A stretch of DNA of 6,844 nt. Source: Bacteroidota bacterium (GTDB lineage Bacteria; Bacteroidota; Ignavibacteria; Ignavibacteriales; Melioribacteraceae). This document shows positions 1 through 5,969 of this stretch, one piece after another; position 1 is the first letter of the stretch; the number at the start of each line of letters is the position of its first letter. The translations under genes were made by a program, and so were the position numbers. The notes under the pieces were generated by a model that had not been told where the DNA came from, made no database searches, and saw only the letters and a program-made list of their open reading frames with translations. The stretch covers positions 1 through 6,844 of the forward strand of contig JAMCSN010000223.1 in NCBI GenBank assembly GCA_023381535.1. The letters are read 5' to 3'.

Positions 1-1
1 G

Positions 2-544
2 AATGACAAAACGAAACTAGTTATGCGCACTGATGCTTTACGCATGCATTACGACTCCACAAAAGCGAGCTGGCAACTAATGAACGGAATTACACGCACA
101 TTTTCCGATTCGACTGAGTCCGATCAGACGTTCGCGGTTAAAGATTACAAAGGATTAAATTTCAAACCGGACGAAGTCGTTAAGAAGCAGCGCAAGCTTG
201 AAGAGATGACGTTGACAGATCTCCAAAATTTTGCCGAAGATCAGTACAGAACCGGCAACGATCCAACATCAACCATGATTGAGTATCACTCAAGAATTGC
301 GTTTGCGTTCTCGAGCATAATTGTTGTGCTGTTCGGTTTACCGATTTCAGCCAACAGAAGGCGCGGCAGTTTGGCAATTCAGTTCGGTATAAATTTACTG
401 ATAACTTTTCTCTACCTTGTTTTTATGAAGGTCAGTCAGGCGTTCGGCAAGAGCGGCGTTTTGAATCCTCTGTTAACCGCGTGGTTCGCAAATTTCATTT
501 TTCTGATTGCTGCGCTTTACAATTTAAGGCGGGTTCAAAAATAA
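2..544 (+). CDS. LptF/LptG-family LPS export permease, C-terminal part (5' end outside window)
   Basis: This is the last 180 residues of an inner-membrane permease of the LptF/LptG (YjgP/YjgQ) family. In that family the permease pair works with the ATPase LptB to extract lipopolysaccharide from the inner membrane and pass it to the periplasmic bridge. The frame is open to the left edge, so the ATG at 23 is an internal Met rather than the start. Visible residues 1 to about 85 are the end of the soluble periplasmic beta-jellyroll region. The family's C-terminal membrane unit follows, with helices at about 98-117 (RIAFAFSSIIVVLFGLPISA), 123-148 and 155-176. The short basic loop NRRRG between the first two, and the NPLLTAWFANFIF stretch in the last, are typical of the family. 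The protein ends in a short basic tail with a TAA stop. I cannot tell LptF from LptG from this part alone, so no symbol is given. It converges on the cyclase gene. Confidence 0.9.
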   Translation, partial: NDKTKLVMRTDALRMHYDSTKASWQLMNGITRTFSDSTESDQTFAVKDYKGLNFKPDEVVKKQRKLEEMTLTDLQNFAEDQYRTGNDPTSTMIEYHSRIAFAFSSIIVVLFGLPISANRRRGSLAIQFGINLLITFLYLVFMKVSQAFGKSGVLNPLLTAWFANFIFLIAALYNLRRVQK

Positions 545-554
545 TCGGGCATGA
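545..554. other. 10-bp convergent junction with no visible terminator
   Basis: Only 10 bp separate the TAA of the plus-strand permease gene (542-544) from the TAA of the minus-strand cyclase gene (555-557). There is no GC-rich hairpin followed by a T-run for either strand. The nearest inverted repeat, ACTCCG paired with CGGAGT at about 575-605, lies inside the cyclase coding region, has a long loop and no T-tract. Transcripts from both sides therefore probably end inside, or run into, the opposing gene. Confidence 0.75.
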
Positions 555-2774
555 TTATTTAGTTTTCATTTCGAAGACTCCGTCCCAATTAGCATCCGGC
601 GGAGTTTCTAAATACGATTGGCATCTCATTACGTAAACTTTCGAAGGAAAGTCGTTGGATAATTCATACGATTTTTTGAAGTGTGAAATTGCCGGCGAAA
701 AATTTCTGCTCTTATAAAATTCAAGCCCTTTCAAGTAATCATCCAGACCATTCAATTGGGTTTCGCTTTCCTTGTCGCCAACCTTTCCGATTAATTCGAA
801 AACCTTGCACGGCTTAGTTTTACCTTTCACGCGTATAAGATCAAGTTCTCGCCCAACCATTCTAGATTTCACAAGCTCAAACGTTCCTTCGCTAATCATT
901 ATTCGCGTTCCGTACTCTTTGTTCGCGCCTTCCAGCCGCGATGCAAGATTAACGCTGTCACCCATTACAGTATAATCGAAACGTTTAACCCCGCCGATAT
1001 TGCCGACAATTACATCGCCGGAATTAACACCGATCCTAACTTGAATTGCGCTCTCGCCGGATTGAATCCATTTTGCAGAAAGCTCGCGAACTTTTTTCTG
1101 CATTTCAATTGCCGCCGAACATGCTCTGAACGCATGGTCTTCCAGTTCTATAGGCGCGCCCCAGAAAGCCATCACCGCATCGCCAAGGTATTTATCAAGA
1201 GTTCCGTCGTTGGCAAGAATGATCTCAGTCATTTCATTCAAGTATTCGTTGATGAATCTTACCAACTCTTCCGGCTGTTTTTTTTCAGAAAATGTTGTGA
1301 ACCCGGCAATGTCGCTAAACAAAATGCTTACATTTTTTTTCTCGCCGCCAAGCTGAAGTTTATCCGGATTAGAAAGTAGTTCGTTCACAACATGTTTGCT
1401 CACGTACTGGCTGAACATTCCTTTGATCAAAACATTCTGCTGACGTTCTCGTAGAAAATGATAAGCCGTACTGCTGAAATAACCTACTACAACTGCTAAT
1501 GAAGGGCTTACAACTGCAGTTACCAATTGATTGTGAATGAAGAGATAAACGCTGAATTCATAAATCGCAAAGATGAGGAGAAGTACAAGAATTACGTTTA
1601 TGATTTCGACAAGCACGCCGATTTTCAATTTAATTTTTCGAACGAATGATGAACCGTAGAACATGATGAACGTAAAAAAGAATATCACCAGAATTTCACT
1701 TCCTCTTGATTGCCGGTATAAGAAGTTATTGCTGAGAATGTTCTGAATTACATTCGCATGAAATTCCACACCGTACATCATGTTGTCGCCCTTCTGTTTC
1801 CCCTCGGCAAAAGATGTCGGCAGCAAATCCCGGTCTTCCGGCATTGTTGAGCCGATGATAACAACTTTGTCTTTGAACTTTCCGCTGTAAAGCCAGCCGC
1901 CATCCCGCGTATCCCATGTGTTTAGATCAACGCCGGTTTCCAATTCGTCAATCGTTTTAAAATCCTTGTCATCAAGAACATCGATCAATTTCACGCGCGG
2001 GAATGTTCCGTTAGGTCCGTAAAAATTTATCAGTACACTTGTCGGGTCATACTGCGGAATATTTTTGTTGCCAAGCGTAAAATTTCCCTCTTCACGTTGC
2101 GCGGTTGCAGTACTTTTGAGACCGTAATATTTATTCAGCAAAGCAAATCCAAAGCTCGGAATTTTTTTATTTGTGATTCCGGTATAACGGAAAGGTAAGT
2201 ATCTTCTGAAGACGCCGTCGTAATCCGCCGGCGGCTGAACGATACCGACCGAACTATCGGCAGTATAAAAAATGTTATCGTAATTTTCGTTGGTCTTGCC
2301 GATCCATGACTTCCCCTCCTCAATTTTTTGTTCGGTCGATTCATTTATTTTGCCGGCGACAACAACTTTGCCGGATTTTTTAATCGCAGTGCGCATCAAC
2401 GAATCGTTTAGCGGAGAAAATTGATCCGAACCGGGCATGTCGATATCAATACCAACCGCTTTCACACCGGCATTCATTAGGTTATTGATCACTTTCGCAA
2501 AAATAAATCTTGGCCAAGGCCACTTATTATATGGCGGTGGAATCTGATCGTATGAATCTTGCGTGATCTCGACGATGATTACTTTAGTGGAATCGCCCAA
2601 ATCAATTTTGCCCCGCTTTTGAAAACGGTTGTCTATCAATTTGAGTTCGAGAGTCTTTAGCGGTGCAATTGTAAATAAATAATCTTGCGTAAGGAGAATG
2701 GTGAGAAGAGCAGCTGAAAGAACCACAAAAAATTTGTTCAAAAAATCTCTTTTACTTTTTCCGCCGTTCTTCAT
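555..2774 (-). CDS. CHASE2-domain receptor adenylate cyclase (class IIIb)
   Basis: This is a membrane-bound sensor that makes cAMP from ATP; the 739 residues look full length. The basic N-terminus leads into a helix (about 13-30). A periplasmic CHASE2 domain follows (about 35-345), with KVIIVEITQDSYDQIP, WPWPR, GVKAVGIDIDMPG, DYDGVFRRYLPFRY, KVVIIGSTMPEDRD and MYGVEFHANVIQNIL. Three helices come next (about 358-378, 386-412, 415-438), placing the catalytic domain in the cytoplasm. The cyclase domain (about 478-662) has both metal aspartates, D488 (FSDIAGFT) and D532 (KYLGDAVMAF), and the transition-state residues N609 and R613 in DSVNLASR. The purine-selecting pair is K528 and T602, which fits a class IIIb adenylate cyclase rather than a guanylate cyclase. 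A TPR-like tail (about 677-722) ends in PPDANWDGVFEM. The ATG lies 12 bp after the upstream stop and has no clear ribosome binding site, which suggests translational coupling. Family assignment is very secure; the input signal is unknown. Confidence 0.96.
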   Translation of the reverse strand: MKNGGKSKRDFLNKFFVVLSAALLTILLTQDYLFTIAPLKTLELKLIDNRFQKRGKIDLGDSTKVIIVEITQDSYDQIPPPYNKWPWPRFIFAKVINNLMNAGVKAVGIDIDMPGSDQFSPLNDSLMRTAIKKSGKVVVAGKINESTEQKIEEGKSWIGKTNENYDNIFYTADSSVGIVQPPADYDGVFRRYLPFRYTGITNKKIPSFGFALLNKYYGLKSTATAQREEGNFTLGNKNIPQYDPTSVLINFYGPNGTFPRVKLIDVLDDKDFKTIDELETGVDLNTWDTRDGGWLYSGKFKDKVVIIGSTMPEDRDLLPTSFAEGKQKGDNMMYGVEFHANVIQNILSNNFLYRQSRGSEILVIFFFTFIMFYGSSFVRKIKLKIGVLVEIINVILVLLLIFAIYEFSVYLFIHNQLVTAVVSPSLAVVVGYFSSTAYHFLRERQQNVLIKGMFSQYVSKHVVNELLSNPDKLQLGGEKKNVSILFSDIAGFTTFSEKKQPEELVRFINEYLNEMTEIILANDGTLDKYLGDAVMAFWGAPIELEDHAFRACSAAIEMQKKVRELSAKWIQSGESAIQVRIGVNSGDVIVGNIGGVKRFDYTVMGDSVNLASRLEGANKEYGTRIMISEGTFELVKSRMVGRELDLIRVKGKTKPCKVFELIGKVGDKESETQLNGLDDYLKGLEFYKSRNFSPAISHFKKSYELSNDFPSKVYVMRCQSYLETPPDANWDGVFEMKTK
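1278..1285 (-). repeat. A8 tract in the cyclase catalytic domain
   Basis: A run of eight A residues on the coding strand spans the Lys-Lys codons of FSEKKQPEE (residues 498-499). It lies about 25 bp downstream, in coding sense, of the codon for the first metal-binding aspartate (1311-1313). The run is a possible polymerase or replication slippage site. In an AT-rich genome it may equally be chance from Glu-Lys-Lys codons. Confidence 0.9.
1333..1340 (-). repeat. A8 tract at the entrance to the cyclase catalytic domain
   Basis: A second run of eight A residues on the coding strand covers the codons for KKN in GGEKKNVSILF (residues 479-481), just before the first catalytic beta-strand. With the run at 1278-1285 it brackets the codon of metal aspartate D488. 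A one-base slip here would remove the whole catalytic domain and leave a CHASE2 membrane sensor alone. Confidence 0.9.
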
Positions 2775-2786
2775 AGAAAGGATTCG

Positions 2787-5219
2787 TCAGATTGAAAGCC
2801 GGGTCGTTAACCCGATGATCGAATTAGTAGCGCTTCCCGGCATTCTAAAAATTCTTGTCTGAAAAACCAGATTCAAATTTGCCAAGACATTATAATCGGC
2901 AACAAGCTCTAATGTCTGCCGTTCAAAATCTCCGAAGCTTGGACTTAGACTTGCCGAAAGCTGAAGTTTGTTTTCCAATAATCTGTACTTGCCGCCAACG
3001 GTGATCGTGAGGTAGTTGAACGGCTGTCCGCTTATTTCACTTGCGCTGTAAACAATTCCGCAAAGCGACATCAGTTGGCTCGTCCAGTAACTCGTCACGT
3101 TCAACGAACTCATATTAAAAGTCGCATTGGCTTTTGCCAAGCTGTTGTCCGTTCTGCTCGAAGTTGTAAATGAAAATGAAGACGAATGTCTAACACCGGC
3201 AATGAAATCATAAGACATAACAAGAGAAACGCGATCCGTGATGTCATCAACGGCAAACACTGCATTCCGGTTTTTCAAAGTATCCGCTAAAACCAATCCG
3301 TTGTTGTTTGCATACCGGTTATATCCGATTGTCACGTTCGGGAAATCTGTGCGGGGGAAATACGAAACCGATGCGCTGATCGTCTCGAAAGTGGTTGTTG
3401 CAATTTTTGTCTTCTGCAAATTGTCATTCAAACTTTCATAACCGATCGAAACAAAAAGTTTGTTATCCATAAACCTAGCGCGATCGATAAAATTAATTCC
3501 TTTCACATCGGTTCTTAAAAATGATTGACCGAACGACTGGTAGTCGTTGCCGCGGTATATGTATGAAGTGCGCAACGTGTTATCAAAATAATTTAGCGAC
3601 AGCGCCGCCTCGCCTGCAAACGAAGATAATTCTTGCGGATTCCAAGGGCCTAGATACTGGTTCACAGTGATAAATTTACTTATTAAGTCCTTATACTTTT
3701 TCACAGTACCCGGATCAACGTTGCTGTATGTACTGTTCGGACCAAAAACGGAATCAATCTGCGCGTCGCTCAAATTTCCGGAAGAAATATCTTTGTTGAC
3801 GAGACTGAATGCCGCCTGACTGGTGAACATCACGTTCTGATCGTCGAATGCTAACATCAAGTCGGAACCAAACGCCAAGTTTTCCTGGGGGCGAGCGCCG
3901 AACTCGATTGAACCGGGATCATCTTTTGAGTGAAGATAAGTAAGACCAAACTGAAAATTTTCACCGCTGCCGAATGACGGACGAAGAACAAAAACATTTC
4001 TGTTGTAAGTACCCATATTTACTTTGCCGTACTGGTAACCGGGATATTTCAATTGATTGATAGAAATTATGTTGCTGCCGAGCGGTGCATTTGCCGCAGT
4101 ATATTTCTCTATGAGTTCTCCTTCAACATTTCTTACCGTTTCACCGAAAGATGTTTGGATATTGAACGAACCGAAATTCAGCGCACCGGAAACTCCGCGC
4201 ACACGTTTACCGTCCATTATCAATGATGGAAAACGAGGGAATGCATCGCCAAGTTTTAGATCGAGCCAGTCGCCGTTCTGAACCGTTGCAGAATATCGGT
4301 TGTACGGCTGCCGGTTGCTCTTCTCTTCCGAGGTGAGATAAACGCTTCCGTTCATTCGCCATTGATCAACAGTTCCGGTGAAATCAGCACCAAGATTATT
4401 ATACCAAGTTGATGCCGAATTATAATTTTCGTTTCGGGACTCTCCTCTTAGCGAACCATAATATTTCCATTGGGCGCCGGCCTGAGCAGCAAGTTCTTCC
4501 GTTACCAATTGAAAACTTCTTGAGATCGAGTGATAAATGTTTCCCGATTTATCGTAAACCTCCACCTTTAAAAGAAGAGAACCGAAGCCCAAATTACTTG
4601 GGAAGTTGTCGCCGCTTATCACCAGCAAGTCGCCGGCGTTTACTGCAAACGATGAAACATCTTGATCGTTCAAATAAATTTTTGTTTTGGAAATATCTAC
4701 TTGGTCAGGCGCCTTCACAAACGAAATTGAAATCAGCATGTCCTGCTGTGTCAACATTTCACCGGCGTCGGGACTCAACACCAAAATTTGTTTATCTTTT
4801 TCCGAAACAGCTGAAATTGGAATTTGAATCGGTGCAACTCCTTGATCTACACCAAGCGGATAAGTTTGCGATGTCCCGTCCTTGAGACTAAGAATGATAT
4901 AATATTCGAGGTATGGCGGCTGAATTTCATCTGCCGGAATTGTTACCGACGCTGTGTTGCCCGTTAAAAGCATTTCCCGTTTTATATATTCGTTTTTGCC
5001 GAAAGTTTTGAATGCGATATCTATTTGAGAAATGTTCTCTGAGGAAAATAAATCGGCCGAAATTGCGAGCGGTGTTTTTTCTTTTGCATCACCTATTTTA
5101 ACAGACGATACATAATTGCTGATCTGAGCATAATTGTATTGCACCCCAACACCGAGCAAAAAAAACAATATCAAAAAAAATTTTGTATGATTAATGAATA
5201 CTTCGGGCTCCTTTCTCAT
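2787..5219 (-). CDS. Predicted outer-membrane beta-barrel protein with N-terminal Ig-like domains, family unknown
   Basis: I do not recognise a named family. A signal peptide is clear: hydrophobic core FFLILFFLLGVGV (about 14-26) with likely cleavage after A31 (YNYA/QIS). Residues about 35-130 and 145-238 look like two beta-sandwich, Ig-like modules; the first contains PPYLEYYIILSLKDGTSQTYP and the second ILVLSPDAGEMLTQQD and LLLKVEVYDKSGNIYH. From about 250 to the C-terminus the chain shows alternating polar and apolar strands broken by Asn/Asp/Gly/Ser turns, as in an outer-membrane barrel, and it ends on a strand (SIIGLTTRLSI). A distinctive block at about 317-365 contains DWLDLKLGDAFPRFPSL, MDGKRVRG and SFGETVRNVEG. 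A more helical, polar insert at about 483-535 is probably a loop or plug. There is one Cys (720). An in-frame TAA at 5238-5240 leaves ATG 5219 as the only upstream start. The role is inferred to be surface sensing or structure, based on the neighbouring FecR and CHASE2 genes. Confidence 0.82.
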   Translation of the reverse strand: MRKEPEVFINHTKFFLILFFLLGVGVQYNYAQISNYVSSVKIGDAKEKTPLAISADLFSSENISQIDIAFKTFGKNEYIKREMLLTGNTASVTIPADEIQPPYLEYYIILSLKDGTSQTYPLGVDQGVAPIQIPISAVSEKDKQILVLSPDAGEMLTQQDMLISISFVKAPDQVDISKTKIYLNDQDVSSFAVNAGDLLVISGDNFPSNLGFGSLLLKVEVYDKSGNIYHSISRSFQLVTEELAAQAGAQWKYYGSLRGESRNENYNSASTWYNNLGADFTGTVDQWRMNGSVYLTSEEKSNRQPYNRYSATVQNGDWLDLKLGDAFPRFPSLIMDGKRVRGVSGALNFGSFNIQTSFGETVRNVEGELIEKYTAANAPLGSNIISINQLKYPGYQYGKVNMGTYNRNVFVLRPSFGSGENFQFGLTYLHSKDDPGSIEFGARPQENLAFGSDLMLAFDDQNVMFTSQAAFSLVNKDISSGNLSDAQIDSVFGPNSTYSNVDPGTVKKYKDLISKFITVNQYLGPWNPQELSSFAGEAALSLNYFDNTLRTSYIYRGNDYQSFGQSFLRTDVKGINFIDRARFMDNKLFVSIGYESLNDNLQKTKIATTTFETISASVSYFPRTDFPNVTIGYNRYANNNGLVLADTLKNRNAVFAVDDITDRVSLVMSYDFIAGVRHSSSFSFTTSSRTDNSLAKANATFNMSSLNVTSYWTSQLMSLCGIVYSASEISGQPFNYLTITVGGKYRLLENKLQLSASLSPSFGDFERQTLELVADYNVLANLNLVFQTRIFRMPGSATNSIIGLTTRLSI
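5158..5165 (-). repeat. T8 tract in the signal-peptide region of the barrel gene
   Basis: A run of eight T residues on the coding strand encodes part of the hydrophobic core (FFL, about residues 19-21) of the barrel protein's signal peptide. It is the second of two such runs spaced 7 bp apart. A length change would shift the frame before the mature protein begins. Confidence 0.9.
5173..5180 (-). repeat. T8 tract, first of a pair in the signal-peptide region
   Basis: Eight T residues on the coding strand (codons for FFL, about residues 14-16 of the barrel protein) directly follow an AAAA stretch. Together with 5158-5165 it makes the coding strand of the signal peptide exceptionally homopolymer-rich. 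Slippage is possible, but hydrophobic Phe/Leu codons alone could explain it. Confidence 0.9.
5208..5216 (-). promoter_or_regulatory. Shine-Dalgarno-like AGAAAGGAG located just inside the barrel gene
   Basis: The best ribosome binding sequence near the barrel gene, AGAAAGGAG, lies immediately after the ATG at 5217-5219, where it encodes Arg-Lys-Glu, instead of before it. Upstream of that ATG there is only GGAATGGATAT. No ATG, GTG or TTG follows the motif within normal spacing. The only in-frame rare candidate is an ATT at 5193-5195 (Ile9), 12 nt after the GGAG. That start would give a compact signal peptide beginning NHTKFFLILFF. It may be coincidence. Confidence 0.4.
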
Positions 5220-5247
5220 ATATCCATTCCGTTTTTGTTAGTACGGG

Positions 5248-5955
5248 TTATCTATTTTCGTTGCCGTAGTAATTTATTTCTAGATCCCCGCTGTCTGTAT
5301 TAATTTTTATTTTCTTTACTTCCGTTTGTCTCGTTGAGTTGGATAAATTTCTATCATTGTCGTTCTGCGACCTAAAATTGAATTGCCCTCTCGAATTAAT
5401 AGTTACAGTATGCCTGGAATGCAACATGCCGCCGCCCCCTCCTAAACCAGTAAAATCGAGCGCCACGTCGCCGGAATCCAGCGACATTGTGAATGTGCTG
5501 TCGTCGCTATAGTCGAGAAAGCCGCCTGTGCCGCGGATCGATGCAACTACGGTTGGAGTTGTAAATTTGAATTCTTCATTCTCGGCTTGTTTCTTCACAT
5601 CAAATCCAACCAAACCTTTTTGTACGAACGTATTCTTGTTCATCTTCTGATTTTCTTTCTGTCCATAAATATGAAGGATCGCGTTCTCTCTCACACGCAA
5701 CAATCCGGAACCATCCGTAAATAAAATAAGCGCGAGTGACTTTGATCCGGTTTTTACTTCTTCTCCGTCTTTCAAAGGCAGTCCGGTTTTCGCTATCTCC
5801 CAATCGGAAACATTTTCCTTTTTGTATTTAACATCCTTAACAATTTTTTTAACTAACGCTACCGGTGTATCCGACGGTGCAGATGACTTGCCGCCAGATA
5901 TAAAACCGACCAAGAGTGGTAACGTAAAGACAAGTATTAAATTTTTCCATTTCAT
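5248..5955 (-). CDS. Exported FecR-domain protein
   Basis: This 235-residue protein is predicted to act in the periplasm or at the cell surface. A short signal sequence is visible: basic MKWKN, then hydrophobic LILVFTLPLLVGFISG (about 6-21). There is no Cys, so it is not a lipoprotein. The FecR domain (about 32-168) shows the family pattern: GLPLKDGEEVKTGSKSLALILFTDGS (58-83), an RVRENAILHI strand, KGLVGFDVKK, then FKFTTPTVVASIRGTGGFLDY (129-149), the hallmark TP...RGT segment, and finally SLDSGDVALDF. Gly-rich GLGGGGGM (170-177) separates this from a polar tail rich in Asn, Asp, Ser and Arg with a last strand LEINYYG. In FecR of iron signalling the domain is part of an anti-sigma receptor. 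Here there is no cytoplasmic anti-sigma region, so it is one of the stand-alone FecR-like proteins, whose ligand is unknown. GAGG stands 7 nt before the ATG. The neighbours are the barrel and CHASE2 cyclase genes. Confidence 0.9.
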   Translation of the reverse strand: MKWKNLILVFTLPLLVGFISGGKSSAPSDTPVALVKKIVKDVKYKKENVSDWEIAKTGLPLKDGEEVKTGSKSLALILFTDGSGLLRVRENAILHIYGQKENQKMNKNTFVQKGLVGFDVKKQAENEEFKFTTPTVVASIRGTGGFLDYSDDSTFTMSLDSGDVALDFTGLGGGGGMLHSRHTVTINSRGQFNFRSQNDNDRNLSNSTRQTEVKKIKINTDSGDLEINYYGNENR

Positions 5956-5962
5956 GTTTGCG

Positions 5963-5966
5963 CCTC
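5963..5966 (-). promoter_or_regulatory. Ribosome binding site of the FecR-domain gene
   Basis: The 14-bp gap after the preceding TAA reads GATGAGGCGCAAAC on the coding strand. It puts GAGG 7 nt before ATG 5953-5955. This is the only well-placed Shine-Dalgarno sequence in the four-gene run and supports the chosen start. Confidence 0.65.
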
Positions 5967-5969
5967 ATC

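Noticed and set aside
23..25. ATG as the start of the permease gene
   Set aside because: The frame is open to the left edge, and the protein from here would lack the N-terminal membrane half of the LptF/LptG family.
575..605. ACTCCG/CGGAGT hairpin near the convergent stops as a terminator
   Set aside because: It has a long loop, a 6-bp stem and no following T-run, and encodes conserved residues of the cyclase tail.
1041..1379. Plus-strand open frame of 112 codons opposite the cyclase domain
   Set aside because: It is the reverse of a strongly conserved catalytic domain, has a Cys/Arg/Phe-rich composition and no family resemblance, so it is a shadow frame.
2800..2814. Inverted repeat CGGGT/ACCCG with a 5-base loop near the 3' end of the barrel gene
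   Set aside because: The stem is only 5 bp, is inside coding sequence and lacks a T-run, so it does not make a terminator. It could affect coupling to the cyclase start, but nothing supports this.
4409..4885. Plus-strand open frame of 158 codons opposite the barrel gene
   Set aside because: It has Arg/Pro/Leu-rich composition without domain signs, and lies wholly inside a better-supported gene with a signal peptide.
5425..5455. Internal AGGAGG followed by ATG (Met177) inside the FecR gene
   Set aside because: The motif is simply the Gly-Gly codons of the GLGGGGGM run, and the product would be a 59-residue polar tail with no recognisable features.
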